From Arthrobacter sp. Y-9 (GTDB lineage Bacteria > Actinomycetota > Actinomycetes > Actinomycetales > Micrococcaceae), in the NCBI RefSeq assembly GCF_029690065.1, contig NZ_CP121463.1, forward strand, positions 2,666,001-2,730,000: a stretch of DNA of 64,000 nt, given 5' to 3'. The notes beneath the pieces were generated by a model that made no database searches, had not been told where the DNA came from, and saw nothing but the letters and a program-made list of their open reading frames with translations. Within the stretch, counting starts at the first letter, position 1; each line of letters starts with the position of its first letter. The translations under genes were made by a program, and so were the position numbers. Below are positions 9,726 to 17,451 of the stretch, one piece after another.

Positions 9726-10214
9726 TCAGTGGTCGAAGAACACCAGCGAAGTGTTGATCAGCTCGGCGATGACCTCGGGATCGTGGGCCCGGCGCAGGGA
9801 CTCCCGGTAGCTCTCCTTGGAAAGCGAGCGCGCCAGCGTCGCGAGCACTTCGAGGTGCTCCGAGAACGACTGGGCCGGGGTGGCGATGAGCAGGATCAGA
9901 TTGGCCGGTCCGTCCGCCGCGCCGAAGTCGAGCGAGTGCCCGTACTTGGTGACGCCGACGGCGATCGACGGCTGAGTGACGAATTCGCTGCGGGCATGCG
10001 GAAGCCCGATGCCGCCCGGCAGGCCGGTCGCCATCTGGTGCTCGCGGGAGTTGACGCTCTCGAGGAAGCCCACCAGATTGGACACCCGCCCGGCGCTGAA
10101 GAGCCGCTGCGCGAGCTGCGCCGCGGCGTCCTCCCGGTCCGTGGCCTCCATTTCCAGGATCACCATGCTGGGCAGGGTGAGCTCAGCGTCATAACGGTTA
10201 AGATCCTCAGCCAC
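9726..10214 (-). CDS. PTS EIIA protein, fructose/mannitol (PtsN-like) type
   Basis: 162 residues matching the EIIA type 2 fold. The phosphorylatable His73 sits in GIGLPHARSE, followed by the family patterns VGVTKYG and LLIATP. It accepts phosphate from HPr and either passes it to a sugar-specific EIIB or acts as a regulator. No EIIB/EIIC gene is nearby, so it is an orphan EIIA and a regulatory role is possible. GTG start with AAAGGA upstream. It lies downstream of glpD on the same strand, behind hairpins at 10243-10298. Confidence 0.88.
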   Translation of the reverse strand: MAEDLNRYDAELTLPSMVILEMEATDREDAAAQLAQRLFSAGRVSNLVGFLESVNSREHQMATGLPGGIGLPHARSEFVTQPSIAVGVTKYGHSLDFGAADGPANLILLIATPAQSFSEHLEVLATLARSLSKESYRESLRRAHDPEVIAELINTSLVFFDH

Positions 10215-10242
10215 GGGGGCGTCCTTTCAGTCAACGGTCGAT

Positions 10243-10298
10243 GGTGGCGGACCCGCATCGCTGCGGGCCACCACCGGACGGCGCCTCCAGGCGTCGTC
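10243..10298 (-). terminator. Paired hairpins after glpD
   Basis: Two adjacent inverted repeats: 10243-10272 (GGTGGC..GCCACC with CCGC/GCGG inner pairs) and about 10278-10298 (ACGGCGCCT/AGGCGTCGT). They fill the glpD-EIIA gap. Confidence 0.5.
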
Positions 10299-10299
10299 C

Positions 10300-12036
10300 T
10301 CAGCGGAGCGGGATGATGTCATCCACACCGATCCGCGCCGCATCGGCGGACTCGTCGTCCGGCTGCTCCTGCGACAGGCGTTCGGCCTCCACGCGGGCCA
10401 GGTAGTGCTTGATCTCGCTCTCCTCCTGGACGGGGCTCCAGCCGAGCACCTCGCCCATGAGGCGGGCTACCACGGGCACCGCCGAGACTCCACGGTCCCA
10501 GGACTCGATGGAGATCCTGGTCCTGCGCGTGAGGACATCATGCACATGACGGGCGCCCTCATGGGTAGTCGCAAAGACCACTTCCGCGCCCAGATAATCA
10601 TCCGCTCCCGGCAGCGGTTCCGCCAACTCGGGCCGTTCACGGATCAGGTCCAGGAGCTCCTGGGTCTCCGAACCGTAGCGATTCAGGAGATGCTCCACCC
10701 GGGCCACATGGACGCCCGCTTCCTCCGCACTGCGATGACGGCGGTTCCAGGCGGCCTTGAAGCCTTCGGCTCCGAGGAGCGGGATGCCCTCGGTGCAGCT
10801 CGGGGCGACCCGGTCGTCGAGACCCCGCACCGCCTCGTCCACGGCGTCCTTGGCCATCACGCGGTACGTGGTCAGCTTGCCGCCGGCCACCACCACGAGG
10901 CCCGGAACCGGATGGGCCACGACGTGCTCGCGGGAGAGCTTCGCCGTCGAGTCGTTTTCACCGGCCAGGAGCGGACGGAGCCCGGCGTACACGCCCTCCA
11001 CGTCCTCCCTGGTGAGGGGGCGCTTGAGCACCTTGTTGACGTGCTCCAGGACGTAGTCGATGTCCTTGCTGGAGGCCGCCGGATGGGCCTTGTCCAGCTT
11101 CCAGTCCGTGTCCGTGGTGCCGATGATCCAGTGCCGACCCCACGGGATGACGAACAGGACGCTCTTCTCGGTGCGGAGGATCAGACCGACCGTCGACTGG
11201 AACCGGTCCCGGGGTACCACCAGGTGGATACCCTTGGACGCACGGACCTTGAGCTGACCACGGTCGGTGACCAGGGCCTGCGTCTCATCCGTCCACACAC
11301 CGGTGGCGTTCACGACCTGCTTGGCGGCGACGTCGAACGTGCTGCCGTCCTCCATGTTCTCCAGGCGCGCGCCCACCACGCGCTCGCCCTCCCGGAGGAA
11401 CTCGACCACTTTCATGCGGTTGACGGCGTGAGCGCCATAGCCGGCGGCGGTGCGGATGATGTTCACCACCAGGCGGGCGTCGTCCACCTGGGCGTCGTAG
11501 TAGCGGATGGAGCCCACCATGGCGTCATCCTTGAGGCTCGGCGCCGCCTTGAGCGTGCCGCGCCGCGTGAGGTGCTTGTGCATGGGGACGCCGCGGGCGT
11601 TGCCGCTGGTCATGCCGAGCGTGTCATAGAGCAGGATCCCGGCGCCGACATACGGGCGCTCGACGAACCTCTTCGAGAGCGGGTACAGGAAGGGCACGGG
11701 CCGGACCAGGTGCGGCGCGATGCGCTGGATCAGCAGACCGCGTTCCTGCAATGCTTCCGTGACGAGAGCGAAGTCCAGCATCTCAAGGTAGCGGAGCCCA
11801 CCGTGGATGAGCTTCGACGAGCGGGAACTCGTGCCGGAGGCCCAGTCACGCTGCTCGACGATGCCGACCTTGAGACCGCGGGTGACGGCGTCGAGGGCGG
11901 CACCGGCCCCGACCACACCACCGCCCACGATCAGGATGTCGAGTTCCTGACCCGGCTCCGTGGTCTTCTTGAGTGCCTCGATGGACAGCTCGCGCTGCTC
12001 CGGACCGAGGACCTTGCTGCTGGCATTCTGGCTCAT
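10300..12036 (-). CDS. glpD: Glycerol-3-phosphate dehydrogenase (FAD-dependent)
   Basis: 578 residues from ATG 12036, which has a clear GGGAGG 6 nt upstream; the frame continues to 12075 without such a site. The N-terminal dinucleotide-binding loop is VGGGVVGAGAALDAV, followed by the DAO-family segment SSRSSKLIHGGLRY and a C-terminal helical domain of the GlpD type. It oxidises glycerol-3-phosphate to dihydroxyacetone phosphate, feeding electrons to quinone at the membrane. No glpF or glpK is seen next to it. The family is clear. Confidence 0.95.
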   Translation of the reverse strand: MSQNASSKVLGPEQRELSIEALKKTTEPGQELDILIVGGGVVGAGAALDAVTRGLKVGIVEQRDWASGTSSRSSKLIHGGLRYLEMLDFALVTEALQERGLLIQRIAPHLVRPVPFLYPLSKRFVERPYVGAGILLYDTLGMTSGNARGVPMHKHLTRRGTLKAAPSLKDDAMVGSIRYYDAQVDDARLVVNIIRTAAGYGAHAVNRMKVVEFLREGERVVGARLENMEDGSTFDVAAKQVVNATGVWTDETQALVTDRGQLKVRASKGIHLVVPRDRFQSTVGLILRTEKSVLFVIPWGRHWIIGTTDTDWKLDKAHPAASSKDIDYVLEHVNKVLKRPLTREDVEGVYAGLRPLLAGENDSTAKLSREHVVAHPVPGLVVVAGGKLTTYRVMAKDAVDEAVRGLDDRVAPSCTEGIPLLGAEGFKAAWNRRHRSAEEAGVHVARVEHLLNRYGSETQELLDLIRERPELAEPLPGADDYLGAEVVFATTHEGARHVHDVLTRRTRISIESWDRGVSAVPVVARLMGEVLGWSPVQEESEIKHYLARVEAERLSQEQPDDESADAARIGVDDIIPLR

Positions 12037-12150
12037 GGAAGCCTCCCGATATGCGTGGCTAAGACTTGGTTCCACCCTAGTCTTTCGGGGGCTCCTTGGG
12101 CAGGGGCGAAAGCGGTCTGTTCGACACCGCTCGTGCCGCGTCCTGTGATC

Positions 12151-13548
12151 TCAGTCGACGGGGAATCCGCCCTCCTGCGAATTCCGCCCGTCACGGTCCC
12201 GTTTCTTGAAGCCGAGACGTCCCGTCAGCCCACCGGCCGTGTCTACGGCGCTCGCTATCTTCCCACCAACGTCTTTCAGCGAGCTCACGACCTTCGGCTC
12301 GTCGAGGACTCCATCACCGTCGCGATCAATGCTCCGGAAGGAACGAGTGACCGTGATCGCGGTGTTTGTCACGCCGCTCTTTGCGGCGACTAAACCTTCC
12401 GCGCCCGTTTCAAGCAACTTGTCCCCGGCATCGGTGACGGCCTCCAGCCAACGCCGCGATTCGAGAGCCTCGGAGTCTCTCTCAATTCCTAGGGCGTGAT
12501 GGAAATCGTGAACACTTCCGGCAATGACCATGAGGTCTCTCACGACAATCGGTGAATCACGGGGGTGCATCAAGACCTTGTTGTTGGCCCAGCGTCCGAC
12601 AGCATGCGCCCGCTCCAGCATCCGGGCAGAAGTTCGCGAAATCAGATCGAGACGATTCTTCCGGGCGACCTTCAACCCGAGCCGATGGCGATCCAATTCG
12701 TCGGGCGTCTCACCCAGCACCCTGTCCAGCTCGAGAAATGCAGTGGCGTCCTGCAACTGCACGCACCGGGCCAGAACGGCAAGCCATTCCTGTATCGCCG
12801 GAGTCACGTCCGCCAGTACATCAACGAGCTCTCCGACCTTGACCTTCTTCTCAAGTCGGGCGAGCTGAGCATCCAGCTGGCGCAGCGCATACCCCTGCGT
12901 TCGTGACAATGTCGCTGACGAACTCTGCACTTTCGACCAGGTCACTTGTGAAACTGATCCGACCCGTTCATGAATGATCATCGCCTCCTCCAAGAGAAGG
13001 TCGACACCGATCATGTCTGCCAGCACCGCGTCCTTCTGTGCACGGAGCACACTGTCGACTTTCTCATCGATCTTGGCGAGATAGTCGTTCATCTCATCCA
13101 TCGCCTGCTGCATGGCGAGCTGAGCCATGATGCCCGCGACTCCGGAGAGGACGGCTGGATTACCGAGGACCGAAGTCGTTCCTGTTTTGGCGAATTGAAC
13201 GATTCCTTTGATCTGGCCCGCCCGGTCCTGAACCACCCCCATGCTGAGACCGGATGCCGAGTTCGTCATCAACTTGTTCTTGCTAATCAACTTCGCCGAC
13301 TCTTTGGTGAGCTGAACCCAGCGTCCCGAATTCTCGGCGATCGCGGCACCTGCGGCTGCTACGCCCGAACCCGTCCCAAGCGATGATTGCAACCGCGCCA
13401 AATTCAGTTCCCGGGACTCCACTCCCGCCGATTCCAGGAAGCGATCGACAGCAGTCGGGTGACCGAGGACCGCGATACCGTCCCCATCTGAGATCAAGGA
13501 GACTTCGCTGCCCTCACGGTCTCCACCATCCAGGCTTGGTATCGGCAT
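12151..13548 (-). CDS. Unknown 465-aa protein, central hydrophobic/helical core and C-terminal EF-hand-like loop
   Basis: I do not recognise a named family, though it resembles actinobacterial hypothetical proteins. The start is ATG 13548, with GGGGG 8 nt upstream; an in-frame ATG at 13554 is too close to that site, and the longer frame to 14121 runs through the SRPBCC gene on the other strand. A hydrophobic, Ala/Met-rich segment (about 131-150) is followed by long helical and probably coiled-coil stretches (150-240). The region 408-419 reads DRDGDGVLDEPK, like a calcium-binding loop. No signal peptide. Base composition is visibly lower in GC than in flanking genes, with more A/T-ending codons, suggesting transfer. 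A single-gene unit. Confidence 0.75.
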   Translation of the reverse strand: MPIPSLDGGDREGSEVSLISDGDGIAVLGHPTAVDRFLESAGVESRELNLARLQSSLGTGSGVAAAGAAIAENSGRWVQLTKESAKLISKNKLMTNSASGLSMGVVQDRAGQIKGIVQFAKTGTTSVLGNPAVLSGVAGIMAQLAMQQAMDEMNDYLAKIDEKVDSVLRAQKDAVLADMIGVDLLLEEAMIIHERVGSVSQVTWSKVQSSSATLSRTQGYALRQLDAQLARLEKKVKVGELVDVLADVTPAIQEWLAVLARCVQLQDATAFLELDRVLGETPDELDRHRLGLKVARKNRLDLISRTSARMLERAHAVGRWANNKVLMHPRDSPIVVRDLMVIAGSVHDFHHALGIERDSEALESRRWLEAVTDAGDKLLETGAEGLVAAKSGVTNTAITVTRSFRSIDRDGDGVLDEPKVVSSLKDVGGKIASAVDTAGGLTGRLGFKKRDRDGRNSQEGGFPVD

Positions 13549-13671
13549 GTCCATTTCCCCCTGAAGTCGCCACTGCTGATGGACCACTTCACCATGTCCA
13601 GTCCAGGGTGACAAGTGCATTCTCTCCAGGGTGTCCATGTCCCCGAGCTCGTCCACACCGGTCTGGCCGGA

Positions 13672-13677
13672 TACGCT
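13672..13677 (+). promoter_or_regulatory. -10 box of a leaderless SRPBCC promoter
   Basis: TACGCT, then six bases, then the ATG at 13684. Confidence 0.45.
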
Positions 13678-13683
13678 GGCCCC

Positions 13684-14187
13684 ATGCCGTGGTGGACCCC
13701 AGGAACAGACCGTGACGCCGGAAAGCACCGCGTCCTGGAGATGCGTGACAGCGCCGAGATCTTCGCTCCCGCCGAACTGATCTGGGACCTTCTCCGGCCC
13801 GCCGAGTACGCACCCCTGCTGGTTGCCGGAGCCGTCCGCGGGTATGCGGAGCCGCCGGCGGACGGTGTCGGCGAAATCCACCACCTGGTGGCCAAGCGTG
13901 CGGGGAAGGAGTTCCACGCCGCGTGCGAGATCCTCGAAGAGATCCCCCAGCGCAGCCTGGTGGCGCGCAGCTGGGGCCAGACCGGGCCCGCGGAACGGTT
14001 CGAACTCCGCCTCGAACCGACGGAGAAGGGCACCCTGGTCGAGCGGATCTGCACTCATCACCACCGCAAGTGGTCGCTGGTCCCCGCGAGCGCATGTCGG
14101 AAGCAGCACTCGCAATGGCATCGGCGGGAGTTCGCCCGGATCCAGGAACTGCTCGACGGCGGCTGGACTCCCGGAACGGCCGCCTGA
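13684..14187 (+). CDS. SRPBCC (START/polyketide cyclase-like) protein
   Basis: 167 residues from ATG 13684. The opening strand EMRDSAEIFAPAELIWDLLR and the following helix, then the alternating strands through GEIHHLVAKRAGKEFHAACEI and FELRLEPTEKGTLVERI, match the helix-grip fold that binds hydrophobic ligands. The ligand is unknown. An in-frame ATG at 13615 is possible, but a -10 box sits 6 nt before 13684, and the shorter form starts close to the domain. Divergent from the lower-GC unknown gene and convergent with the Excalibur lipoprotein. Fold call moderately sure. Confidence 0.75.
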   Translation: MPWWTPGTDRDAGKHRVLEMRDSAEIFAPAELIWDLLRPAEYAPLLVAGAVRGYAEPPADGVGEIHHLVAKRAGKEFHAACEILEEIPQRSLVARSWGQTGPAERFELRLEPTEKGTLVERICTHHHRKWSLVPASACRKQHSQWHRREFARIQELLDGGWTPGTAA

Positions 14188-14194
14188 AACTTGG

Positions 14195-14265
14195 CTGAGT
14201 ACGCTATCGGGGGTCTGAGTCCGCTACATGATGTAGCGGACTCAGACCCCCGATAGCGTACTCAG
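14195..14265. repeat. Perfect 35-bp palindrome (family 2), probable bidirectional terminator
   Basis: Arms 14195-14229 and 14231-14265 are exact reverse complements around a single G at 14230. It lies between convergent genes. The arm begins CTGAGTACGCTATC and contains GGTCTGAGTCCGCTAC, a pattern repeated in degenerate form at 15256-15326. Confidence 0.9.
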
Positions 14266-14339
14266 TGGCATGGGCAGGTCGGGCTGGCGATCTCGGCGCA
14301 CCCGGCCCGAAACCGTCCCGACCGACGACGACGGGTGGG

Positions 14340-15119
14340 TTATTCGCAGGCGACGCCGTCCCCGTCCCGGTCCAGTTTCGGCCTGTAGCCAGGCTCACCG
14401 ATATGGAGCGGAGCGGCGCCAGCGGCCCTGGCCGCAGCACAATTCGCGTAATAGACCGAGCCCGGGTCCGGAGCCGCGGGCGCCGGCGGGTTCTGGGGCG
14501 CTTCCGGCACGAACCGGCGCGGAGTCTGTTCCGCAGGCGGTTGGGCCTTTTGAGCCTCTGCCGCTGCCTGCTGAGCCGCGGCGGCCGCCGCCTTCTGCAA
14601 TTCAGCCGCCGCGGCTTTCTGCCGCGCCGCCTCCTGAGCCTTCTTGCGCGCCACGTCGGCCGCGGCCTTGGCCTTCGCGATCTCCGCCTGGGTCTGCCGG
14701 ACCTGGGCGGCCGTCATCCACAGAGCTTTGCCGGTCTTGTCTTTGAAGCAAGTCAGGGCGGGCTCAACGGCAAGGTAAGTGTCGCCGATCCTCGTGCACA
14801 CCTCGCCGGACCGGTGGAGAGCCACGGTGATGGTCTCCGTCGCGGTCGGACAGGGCGCAGGGGCGTCATCGGTGGGCGCCGACGTCGCCCCCGTCGACGG
14901 CTCGACGCCCGCCGTGGCCGTGACCCTCACCGTGGGCTCCGGGCTGGGACAGGTCTCCGTGGGCGAAGCAGACGATGATGCAGTCGGCGCACCACCTGCC
15001 CGCTGCACCGTGACGGAGCATCCCGTCAGGGCGAGAGCCGCCCCCAGGACGAGCGACGCGACACGCACCGCACCCGTCGGTTTCCGCCGTGTCCGGCGAT
15101 GGCTGACAGAAGAATTCAT
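14340..15119 (-). CDS. Lipoprotein with C-terminal Excalibur domain
   Basis: 259 residues. A charged N-terminus, hydrophobic stretch and lipobox LTGC (Cys34) mark a secreted, lipid-anchored protein. A Ser/Thr/Pro-rich linker follows, then a small domain with four Cys, an Ala/Lys/Gln-rich helix (about 145-195) that could be a coiled coil, a Pro-rich linker, and the Excalibur calcium-binding motif YYANCAAARAAG...DRDGDGVACE at the end. Excalibur domains occur on surface proteins of Gram-positive bacteria; the function here is unknown. The gene is flanked on both sides by related palindromes (14195-14265 and 15256-15326). Confidence 0.85.
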   Translation of the reverse strand: MNSSVSHRRTRRKPTGAVRVASLVLGAALALTGCSVTVQRAGGAPTASSSASPTETCPSPEPTVRVTATAGVEPSTGATSAPTDDAPAPCPTATETITVALHRSGEVCTRIGDTYLAVEPALTCFKDKTGKALWMTAAQVRQTQAEIAKAKAAADVARKKAQEAARQKAAAAELQKAAAAAAQQAAAEAQKAQPPAEQTPRRFVPEAPQNPPAPAAPDPGSVYYANCAAARAAGAAPLHIGEPGYRPKLDRDGDGVACE

Positions 15120-15255
15120 GATGACTCGATCCCCCAGGAACGTGCGATATCCCTGGAACGTACTCCCTTGCCGGGAATTCCCGAAATCCCGCCAGTCACC
15201 ACACCGTCACGAAGGGCAGACTCGCCGGAGATCAGCCCGGCACCGCGAAGGTGGG

Positions 15256-15326
15256 CTGAACTCGCTATCCCGAGGTTGACCTCGCTACGTCCGACAGCGA
15301 TCTCAGACCTTGTATAGCGATCTCGG
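15256..15326. repeat. Degenerate family-2 palindrome upstream of the lipoprotein
   Basis: The left half (from CTGAACTCGCTATC at 15256 to about 15290) and the reverse complement of 15293-15326 both align with the arm of the perfect palindrome at 14195-14265. The stem is imperfect. The 303-bp gap 15120-15422 holds this element and the guaB3 terminator, and I see no gene in it. Confidence 0.6.
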
Positions 15327-15353
15327 CGCACTCGCCGGGGACGCAGCCCCGAA

Positions 15354-15399
15354 CACGACGACGGCGCGGCCCCCATGCGGGAGCCGCGCCGTCGTCGTG
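15354..15399 (-). terminator. Terminator after guaB3
   Basis: A perfect 17-bp stem (15354-15370 with 15383-15399) lies just beyond the guaB3 stop. Confidence 0.75.
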
Positions 15400-15422
15400 T
15401 GGAGCAGCGGCTGCGGGGCGGC

Positions 15423-16553
15423 TCAGTGGCGCGGGCGCACCACGACGTCCACGCGCTGGAACTCCTTGAGGTCCGAGTAGCCCGTGGTCGCCATGGACCG
15501 GCGCAGGGCGCCGATCAGGTTGGAAGTGCCGTCGGTGTGGTGGCCCGGCCCGAAGAGGACCTCCTCCATCGGACCGACGGTGCCCATCTGGACGCGGTCG
15601 CCGCGCGGGATCTCCGGGTGGTGCGCCTCGGCGCCCCAGTGCCAGCCCTTGCCCGGTGCCTCTTCGGCGCGCGCCAGTGCGGAACCGAGCATGACGGCGT
15701 CGGCGCCCATGGCGATGGCCTTCACGATGTCGCCCGAGGTGCCCATGCCGCCGTCGGCGATCACGTGCACGTAGCGCCCGCCGGACTCATCCAGGTAATC
15801 GCGGCGCGCGGCGGCGACGTCCGAGATGGCCGAGGCGAGCGGCGAGTGGATGCCGAGCGCGCGGCGCGTCGTGGTGGTGGCGCCGCCACCGAAGCCCACG
15901 AGGACGCCAGCCGCACCGGTGCGCATGAGGTGCAGCGCCGGGGTGTACCCGGCGGCGCCGCCCACGATCACCGGAACGTCCAGCTCGTAGATGAACTGCT
16001 TGAGGTTGAGCGGCTCCGTGGTCTTGGAGACGTGCTCGGCCGAGACGGTGGTGCCGCGGATGACGAAGATGTCGACGCCGGCGGCCACGACGGTCTTGTA
16101 GAACTCCTGGGTGCGCTGCGGCGTGAGCGAACCCGCCACAGTGACACCGGCGGCACGGATCTCAGCGAGACGCTGCGTGATGAGCTCGGCCTGGATCGGA
16201 GCCTGGTAGATCTCCTGCAGGGTGCGGGTCACGAGCTCGCTCGGGGACTCCTGCTGCAGTTCGGCGATGCGGTCCAGCTGGGCCTGCGGATCCTCGAAGC
16301 GGGTCCAGAGACCTTCCAGGTCCAGCACGCCGAGACCGCCGAGCTCACCGAGGCGGATGGCCGTGGTCGGGGACATGACCGAGTCCATCGGAGCGGCGAT
16401 CACCGGCATGTCGAACTTGTAGGCGTCGATCTGCCAGGACACGCTCACGTCCTGCGGGTCACGGGTCCGGCGGTTGGGGATGATCGCGATGTCATCGAGT
16501 CCATACGCACGGCGTCCGCGCTTCCCACGGCCAATCTCAATCTCGTAAGTCAC
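15423..16553 (-). CDS. guaB3: GuaB3 family IMP dehydrogenase-related protein
   Basis: 376 residues, a TIM barrel of the IMPDH/GMPR superfamily without the CBS pair. Recognisable stretches are MPVIAAPMDSVMS near residue 50 and VIADGGMGTSGDIVKA and GADAVMLGS in the C-terminal half. The loop that in IMPDH carries the catalytic Cys (GSICTTR) reads GFGGGATTTTRRA, with no Cys. The family is widespread in actinobacteria and cyanobacteria and its role is debated. The start is GTG 16553, with TAGAGT 7 nt upstream, so it may be leaderless. The true guaB is 5 kb away. Confidence 0.93.
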   Translation of the reverse strand: MTYEIEIGRGKRGRRAYGLDDIAIIPNRRTRDPQDVSVSWQIDAYKFDMPVIAAPMDSVMSPTTAIRLGELGGLGVLDLEGLWTRFEDPQAQLDRIAELQQESPSELVTRTLQEIYQAPIQAELITQRLAEIRAAGVTVAGSLTPQRTQEFYKTVVAAGVDIFVIRGTTVSAEHVSKTTEPLNLKQFIYELDVPVIVGGAAGYTPALHLMRTGAAGVLVGFGGGATTTTRRALGIHSPLASAISDVAAARRDYLDESGGRYVHVIADGGMGTSGDIVKAIAMGADAVMLGSALARAEEAPGKGWHWGAEAHHPEIPRGDRVQMGTVGPMEEVLFGPGHHTDGTSNLIGALRRSMATTGYSDLKEFQRVDVVVRPRH

Positions 16554-16598
16554 GCGTCCAACTCTATCGTGAAGCGGGTTCCGGACGGATTGCGTCGC

Positions 16599-17399
16599 TC
16601 AGGCGAGGACGATCGCGGCCTCCGGAGTCGCCACGCGGAAGCTGAAGGTCTCCTGGAGATAGAGCTCCACACTCGCGGCGGAGTGGTCCGCGTACCCCAC
16701 GGCCAGGTCCTCGCCGCTCTCCAGGATGAAGTCCCCGCCGCGCAGACTCAGCACCACGGAGGAGTTGATGCCCGGGGTCCACTGCACGGGGCCTTCCAGG
16801 ATGCGCTGCAGATGCGTGGGGAGCGGTGAGCCGCCCATGTCGTTGCCGCCGGTCGCGTTCACCCAGGCGTCGTAGCCGAGGGCGAGACCGTACGGGCCGC
16901 CGATCCCGGAGTTCTTGAGTGCGGCCACCGCGGCGGCGACATGCACGGCCAGACGGCGGGGGTCATCTCCGGTCTGGATCGGCGTATGAGGAGAGGCCGC
17001 GGCGATGCCGGTCATGCCGAGTTCGTCCCAGCCGTCGAACACCGCGGAATTCTCGACCTCGGCGATCTTCCGGGCGGCGGCGTCCAGCGTCGCGAAGTCC
17101 ACATCCACGGCCCCGCGCGTGGCGGCGTCGAGCTCTTCGCGGGACATCGAGAAACCGGCCCGGACCTCGGCGAGCGGCAGCACCTTGCGCGGCCGGGCGA
17201 TCACGCCCTCCGCAGGAGCAGACACCACAGGGCCGACCCGGCCCGTCGACGTCGCGGAGTGTTGCCAGCCGAGCGGCCCGGCGAAATCGACCAGGCGGCG
17301 GGCGCCCAGAGCCGCGGATAGCCGGGTCTTCGCCTCGTCATCGATCATCGCCCAGGTGTCCCGGGTGATGGGAGCGTGTTCGCGCAGCAGGTGATTCAT
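16599..17399 (-). CDS. Encapsulin nanocompartment shell protein (family 1)
   Basis: 266 residues, the usual size of HK97-fold encapsulins. The start MNHLLREHAPIT..W..ID is characteristic, followed by ARRLVDFAGPLGW, the E-loop-like central region and a C-terminal segment with GGDFILESGEDLAVGY. It self-assembles into a protein shell in the cytoplasm that houses cargo. AAAGGA lies 7 nt before the ATG. The gene is 52 nt downstream of the DyP peroxidase, whose C-terminal tail is a cargo-loading peptide, so the pair forms a standard DyP-encapsulin operon for peroxide-related chemistry. Confidence 0.95.
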   Translation of the reverse strand: MNHLLREHAPITRDTWAMIDDEAKTRLSAALGARRLVDFAGPLGWQHSATSTGRVGPVVSAPAEGVIARPRKVLPLAEVRAGFSMSREELDAATRGAVDVDFATLDAAARKIAEVENSAVFDGWDELGMTGIAAASPHTPIQTGDDPRRLAVHVAAAVAALKNSGIGGPYGLALGYDAWVNATGGNDMGGSPLPTHLQRILEGPVQWTPGINSSVVLSLRGGDFILESGEDLAVGYADHSAASVELYLQETFSFRVATPEAAIVLA

Positions 17400-17451
17400 G
17401 GCTGGTCCTTTCGACGGGCGTGCTCGGGCGGGGCGTTCAGTATGCGGGCGG

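Noticed and set aside
13615-13683. ATG 13615 as SRPBCC start
   Set aside because: The extension carries no conserved residues and the -10 box fits the ATG at 13684.
12151-14121. N-terminal extension of the unknown gene to 656 residues
   Set aside because: The extra part lies antisense to the SRPBCC gene, and the ATG at 13548 has a good ribosome binding site.
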